DNA of 8,503 bases from an uncultured Paracoccaceae bacterium. Its GTDB lineage: Bacteria; Pseudomonadota; Alphaproteobacteria; Rhodobacterales; Rhodobacteraceae. The number at the start of each line of letters is the position of its first letter. Positions within the stretch are counted from its first letter, which is position 1. The position numbers and the translations under genes were made by a program. The DNA lies in the NCBI GenBank assembly GCA_937927885.1, contig CALEZJ010000262.1, forward strand, positions 1-8,503, in the 5' to 3' direction. A model generated the notes under the pieces. The model saw only the letters and a program-made list of their open reading frames with translations. It was not told the DNA's origin and did no database searches. Positions 1 through 6,903 of the stretch are shown one piece after another.

Positions 1-321
1 CACCAGATCGCCCCCGCCGCAGAAATCCGGCGACAGGAAGGTTTCGGCATAGACGACCCCATCCTGCGCGCGGTCTTCCAGCACCGCCAATGTCAGACGC
101 TTGAAATCGTCTGGCGTTTGCAGCGTGGTGCAGGCAGCCTCGTACACATCGAGAAAGTGCCAGAAATCCCGATAGGAATAGCCGCCGGACTCGGTGAATA
201 TACGGGAAATATCCAGGTTCTTTTCGCGCGCCAGACCCCGGATGAAGGCGGGCGGGGCCGCACCCTCCAGGTGCAGGTGCAGTTCCACCTTGGGCAGGGC
301 GGGATCTATTCTTTCGCTCAC
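1..321 (-). CDS. add: Adenosine deaminase, N-terminal 107 residues (gene runs off the left edge)
   Basis: Adenosine deaminase converts (deoxy)adenosine to (deoxy)inosine plus ammonia in the cytoplasm, feeding purine nucleoside salvage. The visible protein begins (M)SERIDPALPKVELHLHLEG. The HLHLEG box carries the two N-terminal zinc-ligand histidines (H15, H17) of the metal-dependent ADA/AMP-deaminase TIM-barrel family. Further on, the segment DGVVYAETFLSPDFCGG (about residues 87-103) matches the family's second conserved strand. The start is a GTG at 321-319, chosen because a GGAG Shine-Dalgarno sequence lies 6 nt upstream (331-328 on the minus strand) and because it makes a 4-nt GTGA overlap with the deoB stop codon. 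The family is usually about 330 residues, so roughly two thirds lies outside the window. It is the last visible gene of the cdd-deoA-deoB-add operon. Related adenine deaminase-like enzymes share the HxH box, so the exact substrate is inferred from motif and context. Confidence 0.9.
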   Translation of the reverse strand, partial: MSERIDPALPKVELHLHLEGAAPPAFIRGLAREKNLDISRIFTESGGYSYRDFWHFLDVYEAACTTLQTPDDFKRLTLAVLEDRAQDGVVYAETFLSPDFCGGGDLV

Positions 322-1496
322 AGGAAACTCCGTCCGGGGCCGGTCTGGGTCAGACCGAGATGCGTGGCGACGCTGGCCGCCACATCGACAAAGGCGCAAT
401 GGCCGATTTCGCCCGCGCCCGCGCCAGCCACCAGAACCGGCACCCGTTCGCGCGTGTGGTCGGTGCCGGACCAGGTGGGGTCATTGCCGTGGTCGGCGGT
501 GAAAAGGGCAATGTCGCCGGGGCGCAACCGGGCCAGCAAGTCACCCGCATGGGCGTCAAAGGTCTCCAGCGCGCGGGCGTAGCCCTCGACATTGCGGGGA
601 TGGCCGTAAAGGCTGTCGAACTCGACCAGGTTGCAGAAGGTGAGCGAGCCCTCCTCGGCCTCATCCACCAGTCGCAGAAGGTGCTGGACCAGCGCTGCGT
701 CATCCTTGCCCTTGTGCAGACGGGTGACGCCGCGATGGCTGAAGATATCGCCGATCTTGCCGATCGCATGGACGATTCGCGCATCCGCCTGTGCCCAGTC
801 CATCAGCGCGGGGGCAGGCGGCGCGATGGCGAAATCGCGCCGGTTGCCGGTGCGCTTGAAGGCGCCCTCGCCCCCGACAAAGGGCCGCGCGATCACCCGT
901 CCCACGCGCCGCGCATGCAGGAAGGGCGCCAGATCGCGGCACAGGGTGATGAGGCGTTCCAGCCCGAACGCCTCTTCGTGGGCGGCGATCTGGAAGACGC
1001 TGTCGGCCGAGGTATAGCAGATCGGCCAGCCTGTGCGCAGATGCTCGGCGCCCAGTTCGTCGATGATCGCCAACCCGGCGGCGTGGCAATTGCCGAGGAT
1101 GCCTGTGGTCCCGGCCAGCGCGCAGACCTGCGCCACCAGGGCCTCGTCAAACGCGGGGTTTGTGTTGGGGAAATAGGTCCAGTCCCAGGGCACCGGAACC
1201 CCGGCCAGTTCCCAGTGCCCCGAGGGCGTGTCCTTGCCGCGCGACACTTCGGTCGCGGCGCCCCAGCGGCCTTGCGGCGTGGCCCCCAACCCGGGCGCGC
1301 GCAGGCCCGAGGCCAGTTCGACCGCGGCCCCCAGCCCGAGGCCATCCAGAACCGGCAGGCGCAAAGGCCGCGCCTGCGCGATATGGCCGACGGTATTCGC
1401 GCCGGTATCGGGGCGGGTGCCGTTGAAATAGCGGTCGGCATCGGGCGCGCCGCCGATGCCCACGGAATCGAGCACGATGACAAAGGCGCGGGTCAT
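318..1496 (-). CDS. deoB: Phosphopentomutase
   Basis: DeoB interconverts (deoxy)ribose-1-phosphate and (deoxy)ribose-5-phosphate, passing the sugar released by nucleoside phosphorylases to central metabolism. The 392-residue protein is full length for the alkaline-phosphatase-superfamily mutase and has the expected bimetal-site residues. These are D10 in LDSVGIGGAPDA, the phosphorylatable threonine T90 in GKDTPSGHWE, D294 and H299 in EFDSLYGHPRN, D335-H336 in TADHGND, and H347 in GTDHTRE. The spacing 294/299/335/336/347 is that of the characterised bacterial enzyme, shifted by a constant. The cap domain lies roughly between residues 95 and 215. The ATG at 1496 overlaps the deoA stop as ATGA, and the stop overlaps the add start as GTGA. 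Only a weak GAGCG ribosome-binding sequence precedes it, so translation is probably coupled to deoA. Nothing looks truncated or degenerate. Confidence 0.97.
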   Translation of the reverse strand: MTRAFVIVLDSVGIGGAPDADRYFNGTRPDTGANTVGHIAQARPLRLPVLDGLGLGAAVELASGLRAPGLGATPQGRWGAATEVSRGKDTPSGHWELAGVPVPWDWTYFPNTNPAFDEALVAQVCALAGTTGILGNCHAAGLAIIDELGAEHLRTGWPICYTSADSVFQIAAHEEAFGLERLITLCRDLAPFLHARRVGRVIARPFVGGEGAFKRTGNRRDFAIAPPAPALMDWAQADARIVHAIGKIGDIFSHRGVTRLHKGKDDAALVQHLLRLVDEAEEGSLTFCNLVEFDSLYGHPRNVEGYARALETFDAHAGDLLARLRPGDIALFTADHGNDPTWSGTDHTRERVPVLVAGAGAGEIGHCAFVDVAASVATHLGLTQTGPGRSFL

Positions 1497-2797
1497 GCGA
1501 GGCGCTCGTGCACCAGTGGGCCGCGCTTGCCGGACGCCCCGATGCGGCAGGCGGCGCGCAGCGCGGCGGCGGCGGCCTCGGCGTCAACCACGGAGGCCGC
1601 ATGAACCACGGCCAGCGGGCGGGCGGGACCGACCGCATCGCCAAGGGTGACCAGATCGCTGAAACCGACGCGCGGGTCGATCGCCTCGCCGTCGCGCCGC
1701 CTCCCGCCGCCAAGGCCGACCACCGCCAGCCCCACGGCGCGGGTGTCGATGGCGGCGATGACGCCCTGCCCCTCGGCGTAGACCGCACGCGTGATCGGAG
1801 CCTGCGGCAACAAGGCGGCCCAGCGGGTCAGGAAATCCGCAGGCCCGCCCTGTGCTGCAACCATGCGGCCGAACCGATCGGCCGCCGCCCCCGATGCCAT
1901 CGCGGCCTCGATCCGCCGAGCGCCCTCGTCCGCATCCGGGGCCGCGCCCACCAGCGCCAGGGCCTCGCCGCCCAGGGCCAGAGTCAGCGCCCAGAGATCG
2001 GCGTTGCGCGCCACCCCGGTCAGGGTGCGCATGACCTCGGCCACCTCCAGCGCGTTGCCCGCAACCCCGCAGATCGGCCCGTCCATGTCGGTGATCAGCG
2101 CCGAGGTCCGGCAGCCCGCCCCGTTCGACGTATCCACCAGCGACCGCGCCAGCGCCCGCGCCTGATCCGCCCCAGGCAGAAACGCGCCCGAGCCCGACTT
2201 GACATCGAGCACCAGCGCATCCAGCCCTGCCGCCAGTTTCTTCGACAGGATCGAGGCGGTGATGAGGTCGATGGATTCGACCGAAGCCGTCACGTCGCGG
2301 ATCGCGTAAAGCCGCTTGTCCGCCGGGGCGATGCGCCCCGCCGCGCCGACGATGGCGCAGCCCACGTCCCGGGTGATCTGGTGGAACCTGTCAGGGGATT
2401 GTTCGACCGTATAACCGGGGATCGATTCCAGCTTGTCCAGCGTACCGCCCGTGTGGCCCAGCCCGCGCCCGGACACCATGGGCACATAGACGCCACAGGC
2501 CGCCAGCGCCGGCGCCAGCGTCAGGCTGATGCAATCGCCGACACCGCCGGTTGAATGCTTGTCGACCGTAGGCCCGGGGAGGTCCCAGCGCAGCACATCG
2601 CCCGTGTCGCGCATGCCCAGCGTCAGGGCGGTCCGCGCGTCGGGCGTCAGGCCGCGCAGTTTCACCGCCATGGCAAAGGCCCCGGCCTGCGCGTCGCTGA
2701 CGCTGCCATCGGCCAGCCCCTGCGCGAACCAGCGCATCGCCTCGGGCCGGGCTGCGCCGTCGATGACGGATTGGATGACCCCGGCAGCCGTGATCAT
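1493..2797 (-). CDS. deoA: Thymidine phosphorylase
   Basis: DeoA phosphorolyses thymidine and deoxyuridine to the free base and 2-deoxyribose-1-phosphate, the substrate of the adjacent deoB product. The 434-residue protein is close to the usual length of about 440. It has the phosphate-binding KHSTGG (80-85), the full family signature SGRGLGHTGGTLDKLE (109-124), and thymine-contact positions R167, S182 and K186 with the R+15/+4 spacing of the E. coli enzyme. DVKSGSGAF (198-206) and the DMDGP region also match the family. The start MITAAGVIQS at 2797 was preferred over an in-frame ATG at 2932. The longer reading adds 45 residues without family resemblance and would lie inside cdd, whereas the 2797 ATG gives a 4-nt ATGA overlap with the cdd stop. 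There is no good Shine-Dalgarno sequence, consistent with coupling. Pyrimidine-nucleoside phosphorylase (Pdp) is a close relative, but the length and motifs fit DeoA better. Confidence 0.95.
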   Translation of the reverse strand: MITAAGVIQSVIDGAARPEAMRWFAQGLADGSVSDAQAGAFAMAVKLRGLTPDARTALTLGMRDTGDVLRWDLPGPTVDKHSTGGVGDCISLTLAPALAACGVYVPMVSGRGLGHTGGTLDKLESIPGYTVEQSPDRFHQITRDVGCAIVGAAGRIAPADKRLYAIRDVTASVESIDLITASILSKKLAAGLDALVLDVKSGSGAFLPGADQARALARSLVDTSNGAGCRTSALITDMDGPICGVAGNALEVAEVMRTLTGVARNADLWALTLALGGEALALVGAAPDADEGARRIEAAMASGAAADRFGRMVAAQGGPADFLTRWAALLPQAPITRAVYAEGQGVIAAIDTRAVGLAVVGLGGGRRRDGEAIDPRVGFSDLVTLGDAVGPARPLAVVHAASVVDAEAAAAALRAACRIGASGKRGPLVHERLA

Positions 2798-3186
2798 GCG
2801 CGGTCCATGTGTTCGGCGCTGAAGGCCCCCGGCAGCAGTTCGGCCATGGTCATGGTCAGCGATTTCCCCTCCATCGTGACCATGGTCACCTTGACATCCG
2901 GCCCGGCGAATTCGCGCAGCTTCTGTCGGCACCCGCCGCAGGGCGTGGTGGGATGGGTGGAATCGGCAACCACCACCACCTCGGCGATGCGCGTGTCGCC
3001 CCCGGCAACCATGGCGGCGATGGCGCCGGCCTCGGCGCAGGTGCCTTGCGGATAGGCGACGTTTTCCACGTTGCAGCCCGCATAGACCGCGCCCGAGGTC
3101 GCCCGGATCGCTGCCCCCACCTTGAAGCGGGAATAGGGCACCCAGGCGTTTTCGCGCACATCGCGCGCGGTTTGCAGCAGGGACAT
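2794..3186 (-). CDS. cdd: Cytidine deaminase, homotetrameric type
   Basis: Cdd deaminates cytidine and deoxycytidine to uridine and deoxyuridine, the latter a substrate of the DeoA encoded just downstream. At 130 residues it is the short, single-domain form (Bacillus type) rather than the roughly 290-residue E. coli type. The zinc site is intact: C50 and the catalytic glutamate E52 in TCAEAG, plus C83 and C86 in TPCGGCRQ. The substrate-binding CNVENVAYPQG (38-48) is also present. The start ATG at 3186 is preceded by GGAG with a 6-nt gap (3196-3193). An in-frame ATG further upstream (3387) would add 67 unrelated residues and run into the neighbouring cupin gene, so it was rejected. It is the first gene of the nucleoside operon, and a near-palindrome lies just upstream. 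Confidence 0.96.
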   Translation of the reverse strand: MSLLQTARDVRENAWVPYSRFKVGAAIRATSGAVYAGCNVENVAYPQGTCAEAGAIAAMVAGGDTRIAEVVVVADSTHPTTPCGGCRQKLREFAGPDVKVTMVTMEGKSLTMTMAELLPGAFSAEHMDRA

Positions 3187-3200
3187 GGCACGCTCCGATC

Positions 3201-3219
3201 CTTGACCAATTGGTTCAAG
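3201..3219. promoter_or_regulatory. Near-palindrome upstream of cdd, candidate operator of the nucleoside operon
   Basis: CTTGACCAATTGGTTCAAG has a perfect 10-bp core ACCAATTGGT (3205-3214) flanked by CTTG and CAAG. The arms become fully symmetrical if one extra base is allowed in the right arm. It lies 15-33 nt upstream of the cdd ATG, a usual place for a repressor site. A weak minus-strand promoter can be drawn as TTGCCA (3246-3241), a 17-nt spacer and GACACT (3223-3218), which would put the transcription start inside the palindrome. The -10 matches only 3 of 6 consensus bases, so this promoter is tentative. The binding protein is unknown; pyrimidine or nucleoside repressors of the GntR, LacI or DeoR type are candidates by analogy only. 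Confidence 0.45.
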
Positions 3220-3259
3220 TGTCGCCCGCTTCGCGCCACTTGGCAAGCCGGACCCGAGG

Positions 3260-4360
3260 TCAGAGCACCTCGGTCGGCGGATTGCCGGGGAGCGTGACCT
3301 CGAGCAGTTGCAAATCGGCGCTGGACCCGGAATAGCGCGTCGCCAGCCCGGGCGGGATGACAAAGGCGTCGCCGGGGGCCAGCGCAAAGGGGTCTTTCCC
3401 CTCGCCCTCCAGCACCATCTGCCCCGCCATCACATAGGTGAACAGGATATCGCCCGCATGCCGGGTCCAGGCCGTCGCGGCCCCGGTGGGCCGGGCGACC
3501 ATGACCGACGCCACGCCCCCCGTGTTGGCGTGGATCGAAGTGTCGCGCGCCTCGAACCCCGGCAGGCGGAAGGGGCGGAAAACCCCGCTGGCGCCGATGT
3601 CATGCACGAATTTCTGGCCCTGCCATTCGCGGTCCGGCCGGTAGTCGGGCGTGGGCAGGGTCAGGACATGGTCGATCTCGGTCACATGGTCGGCGGGCAC
3701 GCCGATCTCGATCACCTCGATCCCGTCCGACGCCAGGCACACGCGATGGCGGATCTCGGGCGGCTGGATGAAGCAATCGCCGGCATGGAGCCGCCGCATG
3801 CCGCCCTGATCCTCGTAGAGAACGTCCACCCAGCCCTTGACGCAAAAGATCAACTGAAACCCGACCTTGTGGAAATGCACCATGTCGGGCACCGGGCCGC
3901 CATCCGGAATGCGGATGTGACTGGCGATCATCGCGCCGCCCAGACGGCTGGGCACAAGGTCGCGGTAATGCATCCCGGCCCGGCCGATCACCCAGGGCGC
4001 CTGATCGGCGAGGCGGCGCACGACAAAGGCATGCTCGGTCGCGGGCAGCAAAAGGGGCGGGTTCAATTCGTCGATCTCGATCCGCGTGCCGTTGGGGGCG
4101 GTCAGGACACGGGCGCCACCGGCAAAGGAGTCGGGATCTTCGGTCAGGATGCGCAGCGTGCCGGGGGATTCGGGCGCGCCCGCCTCAAGGCGCAGGCGCA
4201 GGCCGTGGCCGGACAGCACCGCCACCTGCGGATTGTCGGCGGGATAGATCATGTCCAGCCGCATTCCCAGAACCCTGGTGTAGAATGGCAGATCGTCGCG
4301 CAACTCGGCGGTGGGCAGGCGGATTTCGGCGCGGGTCCGGGAGTCGCTGGTCTGGAGCAT
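3260..4360 (-). CDS. VOC-like plus double-cupin protein of unknown function
   Basis: The substrate is not recognisable. The 366-residue protein appears to have three parts. Residues about 10-105 resemble a glyoxalase/VOC module (LPTAELRDDLPFYTRVLGM, then a beta-rich stretch ending in NGTRIEIDE). Cupin 1 spans about 140-225, and cupin 2 about 280-360. Cupin 1 keeps H162 and H164 (HFH) and H205 (PPEIRH), but the usual glutamate is Q169. Cupin 2 keeps only H301 of the usual ligand set, with T299, L306 and T341 at the other positions as I align them, so it is probably structural. There is no signal peptide or membrane segment, so it should be cytoplasmic. The start ATG at 4360 has GAGG 6 nt upstream (4370-4367). 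The longer in-frame start at 4525 would run into maeB and was rejected. The gene is divergent from maeB and 73 bp upstream of cdd. By fold, a metal-dependent dioxygenase, isomerase or hydrolase, or a small-molecule-binding protein, is possible. Confidence 0.8.
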   Translation of the reverse strand: MLQTSDSRTRAEIRLPTAELRDDLPFYTRVLGMRLDMIYPADNPQVAVLSGHGLRLRLEAGAPESPGTLRILTEDPDSFAGGARVLTAPNGTRIEIDELNPPLLLPATEHAFVVRRLADQAPWVIGRAGMHYRDLVPSRLGGAMIASHIRIPDGGPVPDMVHFHKVGFQLIFCVKGWVDVLYEDQGGMRRLHAGDCFIQPPEIRHRVCLASDGIEVIEIGVPADHVTEIDHVLTLPTPDYRPDREWQGQKFVHDIGASGVFRPFRLPGFEARDTSIHANTGGVASVMVARPTGAATAWTRHAGDILFTYVMAGQMVLEGEGKDPFALAPGDAFVIPPGLATRYSGSSADLQLLEVTLPGNPPTEVL

Positions 4361-4415
4361 GGGAGGCCTCGAAGTTTCGTGTACTGTGATCGGGGTTTTT
4401 CCGCGATGCAAGCGG

Positions 4416-4437
4416 GTGTTTCCGCCAACAAAAACAC
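4416..4437. repeat. Short inverted repeat in the cupin-maeB divergent region
   Basis: GTGTTT (4416-4421) is matched by AAACAC (4432-4437) across a 10-nt spacer, in the 136-bp region between the divergent starts of the cupin gene and maeB. It could be part of an operator for either gene. Short A/T-rich arms of this size also arise by chance, so the call is weak. Confidence 0.25.
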
Positions 4438-4438
4438 G

Positions 4439-4456
4439 GCACACTTGGCGGTGTGC
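4439..4456. promoter_or_regulatory. Inverted repeat GCACAC-N6-GTGTGC, candidate operator between the cupin gene and maeB
   Basis: A perfect 6-bp inverted repeat, GCACAC (4439-4444) and GTGTGC (4451-4456), is separated by TTGGCG. It overlaps the best -35-like hexamer for maeB and a 7/8 match to the TTTGCAAA box. That position suits a regulator acting on maeB, the cupin gene, or both. The binding protein is not known. Confidence 0.35.
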
Positions 4457-4471
4457 AAAAAATGGTTTAAT
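4445..4471 (+). promoter_or_regulatory. Possible maeB promoter
   Basis: TTGGCG (4445-4450) could act as a -35 element and TTTAAT (4466-4471, 5 of 6 to TATAAT) as a -10. The spacer is only 15 nt, shorter than optimal. Transcription would start near 4478, giving a leader of about 19 nt before the maeB start. It is the only A/T-rich -10-like element close to the gene, but the spacing keeps confidence low. Confidence 0.3.
4452..4459 (+). promoter_or_regulatory. TTTGCAAA-like box (7/8) upstream of maeB
   Basis: TGTGCAAA differs by one base from the TTTGCAAA palindrome found repeatedly upstream of prpE. It falls between the proposed -35 and -10 elements of maeB. If an ScfR-type regulator binds here, maeB and prpE would share control. 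A single 7/8 match in a window this size can occur by chance. Confidence 0.3.
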
Positions 4472-4485
4472 GCTGAACAAAATTC

Positions 4486-4491
4486 GGGAGG
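4486..4491 (+). promoter_or_regulatory. Shine-Dalgarno sequence that sets the maeB start
   Basis: GGGAGG lies 5 nt before the ATG at 4497 but only 2 nt before the ATG at 4494. The in-frame ATG at 4470 lies upstream of it. Spacing therefore favours 4497 ([10 protein letters not shown]) as the real start. Confidence 0.65.
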
Positions 4492-4496
4492 GCATG

Positions 4497-6788
4497 ATGA
4501 CCGACGCGACGAACGAGGACGCCAAGCAGGCCGCGCGGCAGGCTGCGCTGTTTTACCACGAGTTTCCGAAACCCGGGAAACTGGAAATCCGCGCGACAAA
4601 GCCTCTGGCGAATGGCCGCGACCTGAGCCGCGCCTATTCCCCCGGCGTGGCCGAGGCCTGCCTGGAAATCAAGGCCGATCCGGCCGCCGCCGCGCGCTAT
4701 ACCACGCGGGGCAATCTGGTCGCCGTGGTGTCGAACGGCACCGCCGTGCTGGGGCTGGGCAACATCGGCGCGCTGGCCTCGAAACCGGTGATGGAGGGCA
4801 AGGCGGTCCTCTTCAAGAAATTCGCCAACATCGATTGTTTCGACATCGAGGTGAACGAGCCCGACCCCTACAAGCTGGCGGATATCGTCTGCGCGCTGGA
4901 GCCCACCTTTGGCGCGATCAACCTGGAAGACATCAAGGCCCCCGATTGCTTCATCGTCGAGCGCCTGTGCCGCGAGCGCATGGGCATTCCGGTGTTCCAC
5001 GACGACCAGCACGGCACGGCGATCGTCGTCGGCGCCGCGGCGGTCAATGCCATGCATCTGACCGGGCGAGATTTTTCGCAGATCAAGGTGGTGTCGACCG
5101 GCGGCGGGGCGGCGGGCATCGCCTGCCTGAACATGCTGCTGAAACTGGGGGTCAAACGTGAAAACGTCTGGCTGTGCGACATTCACGGGCTGGTCTATGC
5201 GGGCCGTCCGATGGACATGAACCCGGAAAAGGCGGCCTTTGCCCAGTCCACCGACAAGCGCACGCTGGACGAGGTGATCGACGGCGCCGACCTGTTCCTG
5301 GGCCTCAGCGGCCCCGGCGTGCTGAAGCCGGAGATGGTCGCCCGCATGGCCGCCGATCCGGTGATCTTTGCGCTGGCCAACCCCTCGCCCGAAATCACGC
5401 CCGAGGAGGTCGCCACCGTCGCCCCGGGGGCCATCATGGCCACCGGGCGCAGCGATTACCCCAATCAGGTCAACAACGTGCTGTGCTTCCCCTTCATTTT
5501 CCGCGGCGCGCTGGATGTGGGGGCCACGACGATCAACGCCGCGATGGAGGTCGCCTGCGTCGAGGGCATCGCGCGGCTCGCCCGCGCCACCACCTCGGCC
5601 GAGGCCGCGGCGGCCTATCAGGGCGAGAAACTCTCGTTCGGCCGCGACTATCTGATCCCGAAACCCTTTGATCCGCGCCTGATGGGTGTCGTCGCCTGCG
5701 CCGTCGCAAAGGCCGCCATGGAAACCGGTGTCGCCACCCGGCCCCTGACCGACCCGGACGCCTACAAGCGCCAGTTGGACAGTTCGGTGTTTCGATCGGC
5801 CATGCTGATGCGCCCGGTGTTCGACTCCGCCCGCACGGCCAGCCGTCGGCTGGTCTTTGCCGAGGGCGAGGACGAACGGGTTCTGCGCGCGGCACAGGCG
5901 ATCATGGAGGAAACCACCGAGGTGCCGATCCTGATCGGCCGCCCCGAGGTGATCGCCGCGCGCTGCGAGCGCTATGGCCTTCCGATTCGCCCGGACCGCG
6001 ATTTCCAGGTGGTGAACCCCGAAAACGACCCGCGCTATCGCGATTATTGGGAAACCTATCACGGACTGATGGAGCGCCAGGGCGTCACCCCCGACACCGC
6101 CAAGGCGATCCTGCGCACCAACACCACCGCCATCGGCGCCGTCATGGTCCACCGGGGCGAAGCCGACAGCCTGATCTGTGGCGCCTTTGGCCAGTATTCC
6201 TGGCATCTGGGCTATGTGCAGCAGGTGCTGGCGCGGGGCGGGCTGCACCCGGTCGGCGCGCTCAGCCTGATGATCCAGCCCGAGGGGCCGCTGTTCATCG
6301 CCGACACGCAGGTGAACCCCGAACCGACCCCGCAGCAGGTGGCCGCGAACGTCGTCGGTGCCGCCCGCCACGCGCGGCGCTTTGGCGTGGCGCCCAAGGT
6401 CGCGCTCTGCGCCCATTCGCAATTCGGCACGATGGACACTGCCTCGGGGCGGCGGATGCGCGCGGCGATGGAACTCCTCGATTCGATGGGGCTCGATTTC
6501 GAATACGAAGGAGAGATGCACGTCGACACCGCGCTGGACGCCGAGTTGCGCGACCGCATCATGCCGCGTTCGCGGCTGACGGGGAATGCGAACATCCTCG
6601 TGTTCCCCAACACCGACGCCGCCAGTTCGGTGAGAAACATCCTGAAAACCCGCGCCGGCGGCCTGGAAGTGGGGCCGATCCTGATGGGGATGGGGAATCG
6701 CGCGCATATCGTCACCCCCTCGATCACCGCGCGGGGCCTGTTGAATGTGGCGGCCATCGCGGGCACCCCGGTGAGCCAGTACAGCTGA
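4497..6788 (+). CDS. maeB: NADP-dependent malic enzyme, MaeB type with C-terminal phosphotransacetylase-like domain
   Basis: The enzyme oxidatively decarboxylates malate to pyruvate and CO2, supplying pyruvate and reduced cofactor when cells grow on C4 acids or acyl-CoA precursors. The 763-residue length matches the hybrid MaeB family. The malic-enzyme part (about 1-430) shows the catalytic tyrosine Y47 in AYSPGVAE, the lysine K102 in [10 protein letters not shown], metal ligands in NLEDIK (E144, D145) and FHDDQHGTA (D169/D170), the dinucleotide loop [10 protein letters not shown] (200-209) and [11 protein letters not shown]. The second part (about 435-763) is phosphotransacetylase-like ([28 protein letters not shown]). 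Where genuine Pta enzymes have a conserved Ser-Arg near the C-terminus, this one reads S742-I743 ([11 protein letters not shown]) as I align it. That is in line with the regulatory, non-catalytic domain known for this family. NADP rather than NAD use is inferred from family. Start 4497 follows from the Shine-Dalgarno spacing; 4494 is the alternative. Confidence 0.96.
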   Translation: MTDATNEDAKQAARQAALFYHEFPKPGKLEIRATKPLANGRDLSRAYSPGVAEACLEIKADPAAAARYTTRGNLVAVVSNGTAVLGLGNIGALASKPVMEGKAVLFKKFANIDCFDIEVNEPDPYKLADIVCALEPTFGAINLEDIKAPDCFIVERLCRERMGIPVFHDDQHGTAIVVGAAAVNAMHLTGRDFSQIKVVSTGGGAAGIACLNMLLKLGVKRENVWLCDIHGLVYAGRPMDMNPEKAAFAQSTDKRTLDEVIDGADLFLGLSGPGVLKPEMVARMAADPVIFALANPSPEITPEEVATVAPGAIMATGRSDYPNQVNNVLCFPFIFRGALDVGATTINAAMEVACVEGIARLARATTSAEAAAAYQGEKLSFGRDYLIPKPFDPRLMGVVACAVAKAAMETGVATRPLTDPDAYKRQLDSSVFRSAMLMRPVFDSARTASRRLVFAEGEDERVLRAAQAIMEETTEVPILIGRPEVIAARCERYGLPIRPDRDFQVVNPENDPRYRDYWETYHGLMERQGVTPDTAKAILRTNTTAIGAVMVHRGEADSLICGAFGQYSWHLGYVQQVLARGGLHPVGALSLMIQPEGPLFIADTQVNPEPTPQQVAANVVGAARHARRFGVAPKVALCAHSQFGTMDTASGRRMRAAMELLDSMGLDFEYEGEMHVDTALDAELRDRIMPRSRLTGNANILVFPNTDAASSVRNILKTRAGGLEVGPILMGMGNRAHIVTPSITARGLLNVAAIAGTPVSQYS

Positions 6789-6798
6789 GTCGCAAGGA

Positions 6799-6806
6799 TC
6801 TGCAAA
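6799..6806 (+). promoter_or_regulatory. TTTGCAAA-like box (7/8), maeB-prpE region
   Basis: TCTGCAAA matches TTTGCAAA at 7 of 8 positions and lies 10 nt after the maeB stop. It overlaps the left base of the large hairpin at 6802-6854, so its conservation could reflect the hairpin rather than protein binding. Confidence 0.35.
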
Positions 6807-6854
6807 GCGGGGCGTGGTGAGTTTGCAAACTCGCCGCGCCCCGCGCCGCTTTGC
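6802..6854 (+). terminator. Large imperfect hairpin after maeB, terminator-like
   Basis: Outer arms GCAAAGCGG (6802-6810) and CCGCTTTGC (6846-6854) are a perfect 9-bp match. The inner segment 6811-6840 folds back on itself with 15-nt arms. These differ only at two positions, and both would be G-U pairs in RNA (6815/6836 and 6818/6833). A 5-nt bulge (CCGCG, 6841-6845) separates the two stems. It starts 14 nt after the maeB stop, so a transcription-terminating role is natural. No T-tract follows either arm, so it is not a standard intrinsic terminator and could instead stabilise the maeB 3' end. Its centre is a perfect TTTGCAAA palindrome. Confidence 0.55.
6819..6832. promoter_or_regulatory. 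Perfect palindrome GAGTTTGCAAACTC, candidate ScfR-type (PccR/RamB-like) site
   Basis: The 14-bp sequence is perfectly self-complementary and contains TTTGCAAA (6822-6829), the box recognised by the short-chain fatty acyl-CoA regulators PccR (Rhodobacter) and RamB. It lies about 170 bp upstream of the prpE start, at the apex of the larger hairpin. Binding by such a regulator is inferred from the motif and the neighbouring propionate gene. Confidence 0.55.
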
Positions 6855-6870
6855 GCCTGTCGCAACCGGG

Positions 6871-6878
6871 TTTGCAAA
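6871..6878. promoter_or_regulatory. Second perfect TTTGCAAA palindrome upstream of prpE
   Basis: This is an exact TTTGCAAA box 125 nt before the prpE ATG, outside the hairpin, so its palindromy is not explained by RNA folding. A weak copy, GTCGCAAC (6859-6866, 5/8), lies exactly 4 nt upstream. That would reproduce the TTTGCAAA-N4-TTTGCAAA layout reported for PccR, with a degenerate first half. The 5/8 match alone is not convincing. Confidence 0.6.
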
Positions 6879-6903
6879 GATTAGCGAGGCCGGACCGGAC
6901 GAT

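Noticed and set aside
360..1604. A 414-codon plus-strand open frame antisense to deoB
   Set aside because: deoB on the minus strand has every expected active-site residue and fits the operon overlaps. The antisense frame has shadow composition only.
3217..3241. AAGTG...CACTT inverted repeat between the cupin gene and cdd as a terminator
   Set aside because: The arms are only 5 bp with a 15-nt loop and no T-tract, which is too weak to call.
4311..4496. Upstream in-frame starts for maeB (4311, 4470, 4494)
   Set aside because: The 4311 start would overlap the cupin coding region and add residues without family resemblance. The 4470 start lies before the Shine-Dalgarno sequence, and 4494 is too close to it.
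3308..5161. A 617-codon plus-strand open frame crossing the cupin gene, the divergent promoter region and the 5' part of maeB
   Set aside because: It is antisense to the cupin gene and then out of frame with maeB. It matches no family and crosses a region with promoter-like features.
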